Positions 33,971 through 43,336 of a stretch of DNA of 64,000 nt are shown here, one piece after another (the stretch's first letter is position 1; every line of letters begins with the position of its first letter). The notes beneath the pieces are model-generated. The model had not been told where the DNA came from and ran no database searches. It saw nothing but the letters and a program-made list of their open reading frames with translations. This DNA comes from Pelagibacterium xiamenense. GTDB taxonomy: Bacteria > Pseudomonadota > Alphaproteobacteria > Rhizobiales > Devosiaceae. Both the position numbers and the translations under genes were made by a program. The stretch covers positions 927,635 to 991,634 of the forward strand of contig NZ_JAJOYS010000002.1 of assembly GCF_021166475.1 (NCBI RefSeq), given 5' to 3'.

Positions 33971-34870
33971 ATGCCTACAGAATGGGCTCGGGGCTATCTC
34001 CCCGCCGACTCGGTCGTTGCCGAAAAGATCGCAGCGATCTATCCGGGCTTGTCCGCGGCATTGAAGCAGTTCGCCGATTTCGTTCTGGCCGAACCGATGA
34101 AGGTCGCGAAAATGTCGATCAACGAAACGGTTCACGCCTCGGGCGTTTCGGTCGCCACCGCCAACCGGTTCGCACGCAAGCTCGGCTTTGAGGGTTATGC
34201 GCAGTTTCGCACCGAGGTGATCGAGGCGTTCGAACCCATGTTCGCGCCGGTCGAGCGGCTGCGCACGGCGATCTCGAAGGATTCCCCGGCCGCCGAGATT
34301 GTCGCCTCGTCGCTTGAGGAGGATATCGAGAACCTGCGCGCCTCGATGCTCAATCTCGACGCTGCGCGGCTTGAGCAGGCGGTCGAGATGATCGTGAAGG
34401 CGGACCGGATCTACATGCTGGCGTTCGACAATGCCGGTGCGCTCGCCAATGTCTTCGCCCATCGTATGGAAATGGCGGGCAAACGCATCCGGATGGTCGA
34501 CAATGCCGGCGGCACGCTGACCGCGGCGCGGCATCTGTCGAGCTTCACCGAGCGCGATCTCGTGTTCGCGATCGCGTTTCCGCGCTATATGCGCGATACC
34601 GTCGATCTGGCGCGCGCCGCGCACAAGAAAGGCCTGCCGATGCTCGCGCTCACCGACACGCAGGCCTCACCGCTTGCAAGCCTTGGAAGCCTGACGCTTT
34701 ATGTCCACTCGCGCCGCACCATCGGATCGACATCAGATGCCGCTATCCTTGCCATCCTGGAAGCACTGGCCGCCGCGGTTTCCGCCAAACTGCCAGGGGC
34801 GACGGACGCCGCCCAGCATTTCGCCGATTTCGCCTATCCCTGGTTCATAAGCCCGGGCGGGCGGGGTTAG
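33971..34870 (+). CDS. RpiR-family transcriptional regulator
   Basis: A 299-aa regulator: N-terminal HTH_6 domain (~20-95) with KMSINETVHASGVSVATANRFARKLGF, and a C-terminal SIS domain (~125-270) for a phosphosugar ligand. It is divergent from the catabolic operon with the dyad between, and convergent with the nucleoside hydrolase gene, with which it overlaps by 4 bp at the stops (TTAG). A pentose or deoxypentose phosphate would be a sensible effector given the nucleoside enzymes around it; this is inference. Confidence 0.9.
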   Translation: MPTEWARGYLPADSVVAEKIAAIYPGLSAALKQFADFVLAEPMKVAKMSINETVHASGVSVATANRFARKLGFEGYAQFRTEVIEAFEPMFAPVERLRTAISKDSPAAEIVASSLEEDIENLRASMLNLDAARLEQAVEMIVKADRIYMLAFDNAGALANVFAHRMEMAGKRIRMVDNAGGTLTAARHLSSFTERDLVFAIAFPRYMRDTVDLARAAHKKGLPMLALTDTQASPLASLGSLTLYVHSRRTIGSTSDAAILAILEALAAAVSAKLPGATDAAQHFADFAYPWFISPGGRG

Positions 34871-35817
34871 CGGGCTAGCATGGCGGCCTTGAACATGGTC
34901 TCGAACCTTGGGGCGTCGACTTCAAGCGCAACCTTCGCGTTGGGTACAGTCGTGCCGGTCTTGCGCCGGTCGGGGATTACCTGTCCGCGCGTCAGTTCGC
35001 CGACGCATTCGACGTCGACCTGCATCGCCTCGAGGGTCACGATGGACGGGTCGTGCGCCACTGCGACCGCCAGGGGGTCGTGCAGAGCACAGTAGTCGAT
35101 GCCCGGATATTGCGCCTGGTAGGCCGAAAGATAGAATTGCGCCGCCTGCATGGCATAGCGCGCGGCCCCCCCGCCTTTTTCGCCGATCTCGGCGATCATT
35201 GCGGCGGTGAGTTTTGTCTTCATCGTCACGTCCATCCCCACGATCGTGACGTCGGCACCCGATTGCAGCACGATCCGCGCCGCCTCGGGGTCGTTGAAGA
35301 AATTGGCGTCGGCTACCGGGGAGGGAATGCCGGGCACGCCCGGATGCCATATGGTGCCGCCCATCAGAACGATGCCCTTGAGCTTTTCGGCAATATCGGG
35401 CGCCTTCATCAGCGCGTGCGCGACATTGGTCATCGGCCCGACCGGCACCAGCGTCAGCGCGCCGGGATTGGCGCGCACCCGCTCTATGATGAAATCAGGG
35501 GCCCAGGTTTCGACCGGCTGCGCTGCGGGGGCGGGCATCTCGACGTCCCCGATCCCGTTGGCGCCGTGGATGCGGCTGCCGCGCTTGGAGAAGGGCCGCG
35601 TGAGCGAACGTGCGGCACCCGAGGCGACAGGAATGTCGCCACGACCTCCGGCTTCGAGTATCTGCAGCGTGTTGCGCGTCGCCGAGGCCACATCGATATT
35701 GCCGTAAGTCGCCGTCACCGCCTCGAGCTCGACCTCGGGCGCGTTGAGCGCGTAGATGATCGCCATGGCGTCATCGATCCCGGTATCGACGTCAAGAATA
35801 ATGCGGCAGTGGGACAT
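34867..35817 (-). CDS. Nucleoside hydrolase (IunH type)
   Basis: A 316-aa inosine/uridine-preferring-type nucleoside hydrolase. The calcium-site motif DVDTGIDDA is at residues ~8-16, followed by TATYGN, the GMDVTMK loop and YCALHDPLAVA with the conserved His-Asp. It releases the base and ribose from nucleosides. The ATG at 35817 (MSHCRIILDVD) has GGAG 8 nt upstream; an upstream ATG adds 15 non-family residues. It lies 93 bp downstream of the guanine deaminase gene, on the same strand, and is probably co-transcribed. Confidence 0.92.
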   Translation of the reverse strand: MSHCRIILDVDTGIDDAMAIIYALNAPEVELEAVTATYGNIDVASATRNTLQILEAGGRGDIPVASGAARSLTRPFSKRGSRIHGANGIGDVEMPAPAAQPVETWAPDFIIERVRANPGALTLVPVGPMTNVAHALMKAPDIAEKLKGIVLMGGTIWHPGVPGIPSPVADANFFNDPEAARIVLQSGADVTIVGMDVTMKTKLTAAMIAEIGEKGGGAARYAMQAAQFYLSAYQAQYPGIDYCALHDPLAVAVAHDPSIVTLEAMQVDVECVGELTRGQVIPDRRKTGTTVPNAKVALEVDAPRFETMFKAAMLAR

Positions 35818-35910
35818 GCGGGGTTTCTCCAGGCGGGGATGGGCCGGGGCGCCGGACGGCAACTCCGTGTAAGAATTATTGCAGACCTTCGATAAATCGT
35901 AAACCTGGTT

Positions 35911-37278
35911 TCACGATCCAGCGCCCGCGACCCGATCGCCGCCGACATAAACGTCCGCGATATTGGGACGCGATGCCGAATAGACGATCTTTTGCAAAAG
36001 CTCCTCGGGCGTGATGTCGCCAATCGCCCTGATGGTACCGTGCGGCGAGTCAACGTTGACCACCATGGCGTCAAAGTTCATGCCGACTTCGAACGTTCCG
36101 ACAGGAAGTTCGAGCGCATTCCCGCCCCCCGCCGTCGCGAGGTGAAACGCGGTCGCGAAATCGATTGCGGAGCCCGGAACGCCGCGTTCGGAGGCCGGTT
36201 TTCGCGAATCGACGCCGGCTTCGAGCATGCGCGCGGCGTGCAGCGTCATGCGCGTGGCCTCGAACATCGAATGGGTCGGTCCGCCCGAAACGTCAGTCCC
36301 CAGCCCGACCCTTACACCCTTTTCAAGCGCCCTTTTGAGCGGGAACACGGCTCCGGCGAAATAGGCGTTGGAAAGCGCGCAATGGGCAATCGACGCACCG
36401 CTTTGCACCATGAGATCGAAATCGTCCTCGGACATGAAATTGGCGTGAGCCAGAACCGACCGCCGCGCAAGGAGACCGTATCCGTCAAGCGTTGCGGTGT
36501 CCGATTTGCCCATTCTTTCAAGAACATGGCCATGCGCCCAATCACTTTCCGAGCAGTGGGTCTGCACATGACATCCGGTCTCGCGCGCGATCGCGCCAAG
36601 GCCTTCGAGCGCGGCATCGGTGCATGAGGGCACAAAGCGCGGCGTGATCGCGGGCAGCACACGGCCTTCGGCGTTGCCGGGATGGGCCTGGATATATTCG
36701 ATCAGTGCCCGCGTATCGGCCAGCGCCGCATCGGCCCCGGCATCGCGGTAATATGAAGGGCAAGTATCCGGGTGGTCCATCACCACCTTGCCCACAAGGG
36801 CCCGCTGACCGCCCGCAAGACACAGGTCGGCAAGGATTTTCGTCGCCTCGAGATGCACCGTTGCGAAATAGAGCGCCGTTGTCGTACCCGCGGCCAGAAG
36901 ATCGGCGACAAGCAACGCATAGCTCTTTTTGGCAAATTCGGTATCGGCGTAGCGGGCCTCGAGCGGAAACGTATATTTTTCGAGCCAGACCTCGAGCGGG
37001 GCGTCGAGGGCCTGCCCCAGCTGGGGGTATTGCGGCGCGTGGACGTGCAAATCGACGAAGCCGGGCAGAACGCACCGCCCCTTGCCGAGCGCTAAAAGCC
37101 GGCCTTCGCTTTGGGCCCGGCTTTCAATGTCTTTAAACGCGGCATGCCCATGCTCGTATACGCCATCGATCCTGCCAGCCTCATCAATCGACACGAGCGC
37201 TTCGGCAAGAACGTCGATTGCTCCATATGTCGGCGCATGAAAGAAATCCCCCAACACTACCTTGCCGCGCAATGACAT
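35911..37278 (-). CDS. guaD: Guanine deaminase
   Basis: A 455-aa amidohydrolase resembling guanine deaminases, which convert guanine to xanthine and ammonia. Metal ligands: HVH in PGFVDLHVHAPQYPQLG (the PQYPQ segment is characteristic), His in VQTHCSES, His in LAHANFM and Asp in LGTDVSGG. GGCGGAG precedes the ATG. With the nucleoside hydrolase downstream it forms a purine salvage or breakdown pair next to the RpiR-linked operon. Confidence 0.88.
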   Translation of the reverse strand: MSLRGKVVLGDFFHAPTYGAIDVLAEALVSIDEAGRIDGVYEHGHAAFKDIESRAQSEGRLLALGKGRCVLPGFVDLHVHAPQYPQLGQALDAPLEVWLEKYTFPLEARYADTEFAKKSYALLVADLLAAGTTTALYFATVHLEATKILADLCLAGGQRALVGKVVMDHPDTCPSYYRDAGADAALADTRALIEYIQAHPGNAEGRVLPAITPRFVPSCTDAALEGLGAIARETGCHVQTHCSESDWAHGHVLERMGKSDTATLDGYGLLARRSVLAHANFMSEDDFDLMVQSGASIAHCALSNAYFAGAVFPLKRALEKGVRVGLGTDVSGGPTHSMFEATRMTLHAARMLEAGVDSRKPASERGVPGSAIDFATAFHLATAGGGNALELPVGTFEVGMNFDAMVVNVDSPHGTIRAIGDITPEELLQKIVYSASRPNIADVYVGGDRVAGAGS

Positions 37279-37536
37279 TGCCCGCTCCGCCTAAACCAAC
37301 GCAAAGGCAAAGACTCCCGTTTCGGCAAAACAATGTCAATGCTATTGACTTATCCCGAGCGCCTCACGGTCACCGCATACCCATTTGAGCATTCCATCAC
37401 CAGCGTCTTTCAGAACCGGCATCGCCAAGCGTAGAAGCAAGAGAGCAAACCATCGCGTCCAGCGAATGCACCGCCGTCACCCCATGCGCGACCATGTCGC
37501 GCCAGACCTTAACCACCTGCAATATAAAGAAAAATT

Positions 37537-37613
37537 TGGTAGCGGAGGAGGGACTTGAACCCCCGACACGCGGATTATGATTCCGCTGCTCTAACCAGCT
37601 GAGCTACTCCGCC
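37537..37613 (-). tRNA. tRNA-Met (CAT)
   Basis: A complete 77-nt cloverleaf including the encoded CCA end. The acceptor pairs GGCGGAG with CTCCGCT (one G-U), the anticodon stem is GCGGA/TCCGC with loop ATCATAA, giving anticodon CAT (complement at 37577-37579), and the T-arm carries GGTTCAAGTCC. The overall sequence is that of the alphaproteobacterial elongator tRNA-Met; the lysidine-modified tRNA-Ile with a CAT anticodon is less likely. Confidence 0.9.
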
Positions 37614-37867
37614 CCGGGAAAACGCCTGCGCGATCTGGGCATCGTTGTCGCGCCCGGACCGTCATCAGTGCGCGAGGCACGGCGCTTATTAGGGACCGGT
37701 GCGGGGGCTGTCAAGCGCAAGGCACTTAGCGTAGCGCTTTTTCGTTCTAGCCCTAGTGAAATCGGCAGTTGTTCGACCGGATCGAATGATACGTTCGCGC
37801 GCGTGCTCTGGGCTGTCGCACCACGCACCCCTATATTGGCACCAACAACGGCTTGAAAGGATAGGCC

Positions 37868-38821
37868 ATGACACTCGAACTCAAAGGCCTGCACCATTTG
37901 ACCGCGATCACGGCCAATGCGCGGGAAAACCTTCGCTTTTATACCCAGGTGCTGGGGTTGCGGCTGGTCAAGCGTACCGTCAACCAGGACGACACCACCG
38001 CCTATCACCTCTTTTACGGAGACGGCATAGCCTCGCCGGGTTCCGACATCACCTTCTTCGACTGGCCCGCCGCGCCTGAACAGCGCGGTACGCATGCGAT
38101 CGTGCGGACGGCCTTTCGCGTAGAGGGGGAGGCCACGCTTGCCTGGTGGAAGAGCCACCTCGAAAGCAACGGCGTCGCGACCTCGGACATCGCCGAGCGC
38201 GCCGGCCATGTGAGCCTCGATTTCGAAGACCCCGAAGGCCAGCGTCTGCGGCTCGTCAACGACACCCGCGCCGGCGGTGCGAGCCCCTGGGACAAAAGCC
38301 CGGTGCCCATAGACCGCCAGATAAAAGGCCTGGGACCGATCACGATGAGCGTGCCGGACCTGCGCCGAACCGAGCCCGTCCTCACCTCGGTGATGAACAT
38401 GCGCAAAGTCCGCACCCATCCAGCGACCGAGGCGCAAGGCGAAGTGCATGTCTTTGCCATGGGCGAAGGTGGCGCATCGGCCGAACTGCACGTTGCGGTC
38501 GAACCGCACCTGCCCTTTGCCCGCCAAGGCGCCGGAGGCGTCCACCACGTCGCCTTCCGGACGCCGGACAAGGCCGAATTCGACAGCTGGGTCGAACGCA
38601 CCGCGAAAATCGGCGTGCCGACATCGGGCGAGGTCGAGCGCTATTATTTCACCTCGCTCTATTTCCGCGAGCCCAATGGCATCCTCTTCGAAATCGCCAC
38701 GGACGGGCCGGGCTTCGATGTCGACGAGCCGCTCGAAACCCTCGGCGAACACCTCGCCTTGCCGCCCTTCCTCGAGCCCAAGCGCGCTCAGATCGAAGCA
38801 GGACTGAAGCCCATCGACTAG
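37868..38821 (+). CDS. VOC-family ring-cleaving dioxygenase-like protein
   Basis: A 317-aa protein with two glyoxalase/bleomycin-resistance (VOC) domains, each starting with a LHHLTAI- or [11 protein letters not shown] strand that supplies a metal-binding His; Glu ligand in the [12 protein letters not shown] segment at the end. It resembles MhqO/PcpA-like hydroquinone dioxygenases that cleave para-diols. An AAAGGA site precedes the ATG. Single gene with a terminator directly after it. Confidence 0.83.
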   Translation: MTLELKGLHHLTAITANARENLRFYTQVLGLRLVKRTVNQDDTTAYHLFYGDGIASPGSDITFFDWPAAPEQRGTHAIVRTAFRVEGEATLAWWKSHLESNGVATSDIAERAGHVSLDFEDPEGQRLRLVNDTRAGGASPWDKSPVPIDRQIKGLGPITMSVPDLRRTEPVLTSVMNMRKVRTHPATEAQGEVHVFAMGEGGASAELHVAVEPHLPFARQGAGGVHHVAFRTPDKAEFDSWVERTAKIGVPTSGEVERYYFTSLYFREPNGILFEIATDGPGFDVDEPLETLGEHLALPPFLEPKRAQIEAGLKPID

Positions 38822-38826
38822 AGTGA

Positions 38827-38859
38827 AAAGGCGCCCCGGAAACCATCCGGAGCGCCTTT
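38827..38859. terminator. Bidirectional terminator between convergent genes
   Basis: Stem AAAGGCGC/GCGCCTTT continued by CCGGA/TCCGG with a short loop. T-rich tracts follow on the plus side (CTTGTTTT) and A-rich sequence precedes it, so it can end transcripts from both the VOC gene and the VWA gene. Confidence 0.8.
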
Positions 38860-38880
38860 CTTGTTTTCGGCGCAAGCCGT

Positions 38881-40824
38881 CTACTGCGTCAGGCTCTCGG
38901 CAAGTCCAATCAGCCCGATGAATTCTGCCCGCCGCCCGGTTGGGTCGGCGCCACGGCCAGTGTCGGCGAGCGCGCGGATCTCATCCCAGCTCATGGCGTG
39001 GAGCGCGTCGCTGCCTTTGAGCTTCTGCCCGAACGCCGCCACAGCGCTCGCAAACGCGGTATCCGCAGATGCCTCGGCAAGCCCAGGCCTGATCGGCGTC
39101 TCGATCAGCTCGCTGACGTCCGAATCCGGTTCCTTGTAGCGGATCTTGAGATAACCCAGTTCGTCGCCTGCATTGCCCACACCTGGCTCGTCCTCACCAT
39201 AGCGGAGCGGATCGACCGAGCCGGGAGCACCAACCGGCGTAATCTCGTAGATTGCAGTGACCGTGTGCCCCGCGCCGACATCCCCTGCATCCACACGATC
39301 GTTGTTGAAATCCTCACGCGCGAGCGTGCGGGTCTCATACCCGATCAGCCGGTATTCGGCGACGGTGGCCGGGTTGAATTCGACCTGGATCTTGACGTCC
39401 TTGGCGATGGTGACGAGCGTCGCCCCCATCTCCTCGACCAGCACTTTGCGGGCCTCGGCAAAGTCGTCGATATAGGCCGCTGTTCCATTGCCCGCCTGCG
39501 CGAGTGCCTGCATCGCCGCGTCGTTGTAGTTGCCCATGCCGAAGCCGAGGACCGAGAGGAAGATGCCGTCGTCGCGCTTTTCGGCGATGAAATCCTCAAG
39601 GCCGTCGGGATCCGAAAGCCCGACGTTGAAATCCCCGTCCGTCGCCAGCAGCACGCGGTTGGTGCCGTCTTGGATAAATGCGGATCGAGCAAGGCGGTAG
39701 GCCTCCTCGATTCCCGCAGCGCCGGCCGTCGAGCCGCCCGGCACAAGGCTCTCGATGGCCGCCATGATGGCCGCCTTGTCGCCGCCTGACGTCGGTTCGA
39801 GCGCTACTCCGGCCTGCCCGGCATAGGTGACGATCGAGAGCGTATCCTCGGGACCCATCTCATTGACCAGAAGCCCCAGCGACCGCTTGAGGAGCGGCAG
39901 TTTGTCCGGCGCGTCCATCGAGCCGGACATATCGATCAAAAGCACAAGATTCGCCGGCGGAACGGCGCTTACCTCAAGCGCTTCACCCCTGATCCCGATA
40001 TGGACGAGCCGGTTGTCCGCATCCCAGGGCGAGGATGTCACCGTCACACTCGGCGCGAAAGGTGCCCCGCCTGGCGCGGGCACCGGGTAGTCGTAGGAGA
40101 AATAGTTGATCAGCTCCTCCACACGAATCGCCTCAGGGGGCGGCACCTGCCCCATTTCGAGCGCGCGCCGGACGTAGGCATAGGACGCCGTATCGACGTC
40201 AACCGAGAACGTCGACACGGGCTGCTCCGCGGTCAAAGTGACGCCGTTGTCCTCAAAGGCGGTGAAGCGGTCGCCGATGGAGGGCACTTGGGCAAAGCCG
40301 TCGTTGGACGACGGCGCGATGCCCGACAGTGGTTGCAAGGTCTGGGATGCCGTGCTCATCGGCGCGGGCGCCACGGCGAGTTCTTCGGCAGCGACGACGC
40401 TTTCACGTACTTCCGCGTCAGCCTCGGACCTCCGTGCCGCGTCGTCCGGGGTCGGAGCAGGTTCGGCCACAGGCACCGTTCCGCTTTGGGCGGTTCCGAG
40501 TTCGGGCTGCGGGAGCGCCGGCGGCGTCAGTGCGGTCTGGTTGAGCAACTGCCAGCCCAGCGGCACAAAAAGCACGGCGGCGACGGCCGCGCCAAGTCCA
40601 TAACGCAATTCCATGGTCCAGGGTCCTTTCCATCTGGAAGTGATGGACCTGAGACGCGCGCCGATGGACGATCCTTGGTTCGGGTGCGATTCTTTTTCGT
40701 CCGCCGCGCGCTCCTGCGCTGCCTCGAACGCCGCCATCGCCGCATCGTGCGCGGCCTGCCGCGCGTGCGCCGACGGCGGCGGAACCATTGTCTTACCTAG
40801 CGATTTCAAGCGGTCGTCCGTCAT
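38881..40824 (-). CDS. Membrane VWA protein (YfbK-like), possible anti-sigma partner
   Basis: A 647-aa protein: a ~70-residue cytoplasmic N-terminus, one membrane segment (~74-94), a Pro/Ala-rich stretch, a VWA N-terminal region (FSVDVDTASYAYVRRAL), a VWA domain with the metal site DMSGS at 298-302, and a DUF3520-like C-terminal region (VEFNPATVAEYRLIGYETR). This is the YfbK architecture. The ATG at 40824 overlaps the ECF sigma stop by 4 bp, the position normally taken by an anti-sigma factor; the cytoplasmic N-terminus could play that part. That role is inference. Confidence 0.85.
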   Translation of the reverse strand: MTDDRLKSLGKTMVPPPSAHARQAAHDAAMAAFEAAQERAADEKESHPNQGSSIGARLRSITSRWKGPWTMELRYGLGAAVAAVLFVPLGWQLLNQTALTPPALPQPELGTAQSGTVPVAEPAPTPDDAARRSEADAEVRESVVAAEELAVAPAPMSTASQTLQPLSGIAPSSNDGFAQVPSIGDRFTAFEDNGVTLTAEQPVSTFSVDVDTASYAYVRRALEMGQVPPPEAIRVEELINYFSYDYPVPAPGGAPFAPSVTVTSSPWDADNRLVHIGIRGEALEVSAVPPANLVLLIDMSGSMDAPDKLPLLKRSLGLLVNEMGPEDTLSIVTYAGQAGVALEPTSGGDKAAIMAAIESLVPGGSTAGAAGIEEAYRLARSAFIQDGTNRVLLATDGDFNVGLSDPDGLEDFIAEKRDDGIFLSVLGFGMGNYNDAAMQALAQAGNGTAAYIDDFAEARKVLVEEMGATLVTIAKDVKIQVEFNPATVAEYRLIGYETRTLAREDFNNDRVDAGDVGAGHTVTAIYEITPVGAPGSVDPLRYGEDEPGVGNAGDELGYLKIRYKEPDSDVSELIETPIRPGLAEASADTAFASAVAAFGQKLKGSDALHAMSWDEIRALADTGRGADPTGRRAEFIGLIGLAESLTQ

Positions 40825-41402
40825 CGCTTTTCGTCCTGAACCATACCCTTGAGGGCCTTCCTGGCCTCGTGGATGTACCAGGAGACCGTACTTTCCTTCG
40901 CACCCATGATCGCAGCGGCTTCGGCATGGGACTTTTCTTCGGCGTAAACCAGCAACACCGCATCGCGCTGCCTCTCTGGCAGCGCCCGCACCGCGTCCCA
41001 GAGCTCTGCATCGTCCATTGCGTCGGCTTGCTGCGCCGGCGTCGACACCTCTGCGGTCATTGCCAACGCCCCGGCCCACCGTACGTGGCGCGCGGCTTGC
41101 CGCTGCCTGTCGCGCACAGCGTTGAGAACGATCCGGTAGAGCCAGCTCGTGAACGCCGACCGCCCGTCGAACCCCGCAAGCGCCGTGGCCAGCTTGATGC
41201 AGACGTCCTGGGCGACATCCTCGGCGTCCTCGCGGCTGCCGCACCATTTGTAGGCCGTGCGATAGAGGAAGTCGTAGTGGGCATCTATGAGCGTACCGAA
41301 CGCCGCCCGGTCGCCGGCCTTGGCGCGCGCCAGAAGTTCGGCAATGGAACGCTCGCTCGTCACAATATCGCTACGCCATCCCGGGATCGGACCATACGGC
41401 AT
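40821..41402 (-). CDS. ECF-type RNA polymerase sigma factor
   Basis: About 193 aa from the ATG at 41402; a GTG at 41363 is a good alternative because family similarity starts at SERSIAELLARAKAGDRAAF. Region 2 is seen in DFLYRTAYKWCGSREDAEDVAQDVCIKLA and FTSWLYRIVLNAVRDRQR, region 4 in LPERQRDAVLLVYAEEKSHAEAAAIMGAKESTVSWYIHEARKAL. It is coupled to the VWA membrane protein gene. No recognised anti-sigma gene is present, so control is likely through that protein. Confidence 0.9.
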   Translation of the reverse strand: MPYGPIPGWRSDIVTSERSIAELLARAKAGDRAAFGTLIDAHYDFLYRTAYKWCGSREDAEDVAQDVCIKLATALAGFDGRSAFTSWLYRIVLNAVRDRQRQAARHVRWAGALAMTAEVSTPAQQADAMDDAELWDAVRALPERQRDAVLLVYAEEKSHAEAAAIMGAKESTVSWYIHEARKALKGMVQDEKR

Positions 41403-41427
41403 TTGTGCATGAGACGATCCGTGCGGC

Positions 41428-41443
41428 AATTTCCTTGGAAATT
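41428..41443. promoter_or_regulatory. 16-bp palindrome upstream of the ECF sigma gene
   Basis: AATTTCC-TT-GGAAATT is a perfect palindrome in the gap between the divergent sigma gene and the small membrane protein gene. It contains GGAA, a word common in ECF -35 elements, but spacing to a CGTC word is too short for a standard ECF promoter. An operator is the simpler reading. Confidence 0.4.
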
Positions 41444-41497
41444 TTGTTTGCGCGGCCTATTGAGGGGATATGATCGGCCTCCACAAGGAATTACGCG

Positions 41498-41650
41498 ATG
41501 GATGACGACAAGGACACCTCGGACCGCACCAACCGTCTCATCCTTGTCGGATTGATGATCCTCGCGGTCCTCACGATTGGTGGCACCATCATCTCGACCA
41601 TGGGGGAATGGCAAGCCGATATGGCGCCGGCTATAGTGGAGACCGAGTAG
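41498..41650 (+). CDS. Small single-pass membrane protein
   Basis: A 50-aa protein: charged N-terminus (MDDDKDTSDRTNR), one hydrophobic segment (LILVGLMILAVLTIGGTIIS) and an acidic tail. AAGGAA lies 6 nt upstream of the ATG, and coding-type third-position GC bias supports it. It is read divergently from the ECF sigma gene. No family recognised; it could belong to that envelope-stress unit. Confidence 0.6.
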   Translation: MDDDKDTSDRTNRLILVGLMILAVLTIGGTIISTMGEWQADMAPAIVETE

Positions 41651-41684
41651 CGGCCGAACACCTGGTGCCCGGAAGGGCGACGCG

Positions 41685-41897
41685 ATGCCAACCATTGAGC
41701 CAGAGCATTATTCGGAGATCATCTGCCCGGTTTGCGGAAGCCGTTCGCACGAACAAATGCCTGAGGACGCCTGTCAGATCGTCTACGCGTGCAAAAACTG
41801 CGGGACGGTCCTGCACCCCAAACAAGGGGACTGCTGTGTCTTCTGTTCCTATGGCTCCGTTCCATGCCCGCCCGTGCAACGCGAACGCCTGCGATAG
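41685..41897 (+). CDS. GDCCVFCSYG zinc-ribbon protein
   Basis: A 70-aa protein with seven or more cysteines in pairs: ICPVCGS, ACKNCGT and GDCCVFCSYGSVPCPP. The last segment is the hallmark of a small conserved proteobacterial family, probably binding zinc or another metal; its role is unknown. GGAAGG precedes the ATG, and the gene follows the small membrane protein by 34 bp. Members of this family often sit near metal-handling genes, which is not the case here. Confidence 0.8.
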   Translation: MPTIEPEHYSEIICPVCGSRSHEQMPEDACQIVYACKNCGTVLHPKQGDCCVFCSYGSVPCPPVQRERLR

Positions 41898-41903
41898 CGG
41901 CGT

Positions 41904-43052
41904 CTAGGCCACCATCGCCGCGGGAACCGCTTCGGCGATGAACCCGCCGCCAAGCACCTGTGCGTCCGACCCATCATCGGCGTAAAGAACGCAGGCCTGA
42001 CCCGGCGCAATACCGTTCTCGCCCGCGACCAGCGTCACATAAACCTCGCCGTCACGCATGTGAATGACCGATTCCTGCGGCGCGCGCGTCGAGCGTACCT
42101 TGGCTTCGAGCGCCATGCCATTACCCGCCGCCATCTCCGCAAGCGGGCGCGGGCCGAGCCAGTTGACGTCGCGCAGACGGACCGTGTGCGTCGTGAGCGC
42201 CGACTTCGGCCCGACGACGACCTGCTGGCTACGCGGATCGAGTTTGATCACATAAAGCGGTTCGCCCGAAGCAATGCCGAGCCCCCGCCGCTGGCCGACG
42301 GTATAATGGATGATGCCCTTGTGCCGACCCAGCACGTTCCCCTCCCGGTCGACGATATCGCCGGGCACCTCGGCCTCGGGCATCAGCTTGCGGATAACGT
42401 CCGAATAGCTGCCCTGGGGCACAAAGCAGATGTCCTGGCTGTCGTGCTTGTCGGCGATCGTCAATCCCATCTCGCGCGCCAAGGCCCGGGTTTCCTCCTT
42501 CGTCATGCCGCCGAGCGGGAAACGCAGATAGTCAAGCTGTTCGGGCGTGGTCGCAAAAAGGAAATAGGTCTGGTCCTTGTCCGCGTCGAGCGGGCGGAAC
42601 AGCCCGCGCTTGCCATCGACAAGGTCCGAGCGGACATAGTGACCGGTCGCGAGACAATCGGCGCCCAGATCCTTTGCGACCGTCATCAGGTCCTCGAACT
42701 TGACGGTCTGGTTACAAGAAACGCACGGGATCGGCGTCTCTCCCTTGGCATAGCTTTCAGCGAAGGGGTCGATCACGGCCTTTCTGAAGCGCTCTTCATA
42801 GTCGAGCACATAATGCGGAATCCCGAGCGCTGCCGACACCCGGCGCGCGTCGTGAATATCCTGGCCCGCGCAACACGAGCCCTTGCGAAACGTCGCTTCG
42901 CCATGATCGTAAAGCTGGAGGGTCACACCGATCACTTCATAGCCCTCGCGGGCGAGCAATCCGGCAACGACCGAAGAATCCACGCCGCCCGACATGGCGA
43001 CGACAACACGCGTTTCGGCCGGCGCGCGGTCGAAACCAAGGGAATTGGGCAT
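41904..43052 (-). CDS. mnmA: tRNA-specific 2-thiouridylase
   Basis: A 382-aa enzyme that thiolates U34 of Lys, Glu and Gln tRNAs. The ATP-binding loop SGGVDSS is at ~21-27, the first catalytic cysteine in [10 protein letters not shown], the second in [13 protein letters not shown], and the [12 protein letters not shown] segment marks the central domain. Length matches the family. It converges with the zinc-ribbon gene, 6 bp apart. Confidence 0.97.
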   Translation of the reverse strand: MPNSLGFDRAPAETRVVVAMSGGVDSSVVAGLLAREGYEVIGVTLQLYDHGEATFRKGSCCAGQDIHDARRVSAALGIPHYVLDYEERFRKAVIDPFAESYAKGETPIPCVSCNQTVKFEDLMTVAKDLGADCLATGHYVRSDLVDGKRGLFRPLDADKDQTYFLFATTPEQLDYLRFPLGGMTKEETRALAREMGLTIADKHDSQDICFVPQGSYSDVIRKLMPEAEVPGDIVDREGNVLGRHKGIIHYTVGQRRGLGIASGEPLYVIKLDPRSQQVVVGPKSALTTHTVRLRDVNWLGPRPLAEMAAGNGMALEAKVRSTRAPQESVIHMRDGEVYVTLVAGENGIAPGQACVLYADDGSDAQVLGGGFIAEAVPAAMVA

Positions 43053-43273
43053 CTCTTTCTCTCATCCGGTTGGGGTCAAGGGCCAGCGGACAAACGGCAT
43101 CGGAACCCGGTGCCAATGGGCCGCGCTTTTACGCCCTTTGCGCCCCATCGGCAAGGACCCGACCGGGCAGATATTGCCGCCGCTGGGCCGATTGTGCCGC
43201 CCCGAATATAAACCCCGGCGCCCGTACGAGAGATAAATCACTGACAATCAACACATTTCCGATCAACTCAAAA

Positions 43274-43290
43274 CTGGCAAGGCGTTTGCA
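43274..43290 (+). promoter_or_regulatory. Sigma-54 promoter for fliK-flgD
   Basis: CTGGCAAGGCGTTTGCA fits the -24/-12 consensus YTGGCACG-N4-TTGCW at all key bases, with GG (43276-43277) and GC (43288-43289) exactly 12 bp apart. It lies about 46 bp before the fliK GTG. FlbD, the sigma-54 flagellar activator, is encoded 6.7 kb downstream. Confidence 0.75.
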
Positions 43291-43336
43291 TGGTGGTCCA
43301 CGGACGAGTGCATCTTGAAACGAGTTTGACGCCAAC

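Noticed and set aside
37279..37536. Hidden gene or second tRNA before tRNA-Met
   Set aside because: Only short frames; no cloverleaf or motif recognised.
37604..38875. A 423-codon minus-strand frame overlapping the VOC gene
   Set aside because: Shadow of the VOC gene; it also runs through a tRNA edge and the terminator.
41408..41438. ECF-type promoter (GGAA...CGTC) upstream of the sigma gene
   Set aside because: The spacing between the two words is about 12-14 bp, shorter than the usual 16-17, and the -10 would nearly touch the ATG.
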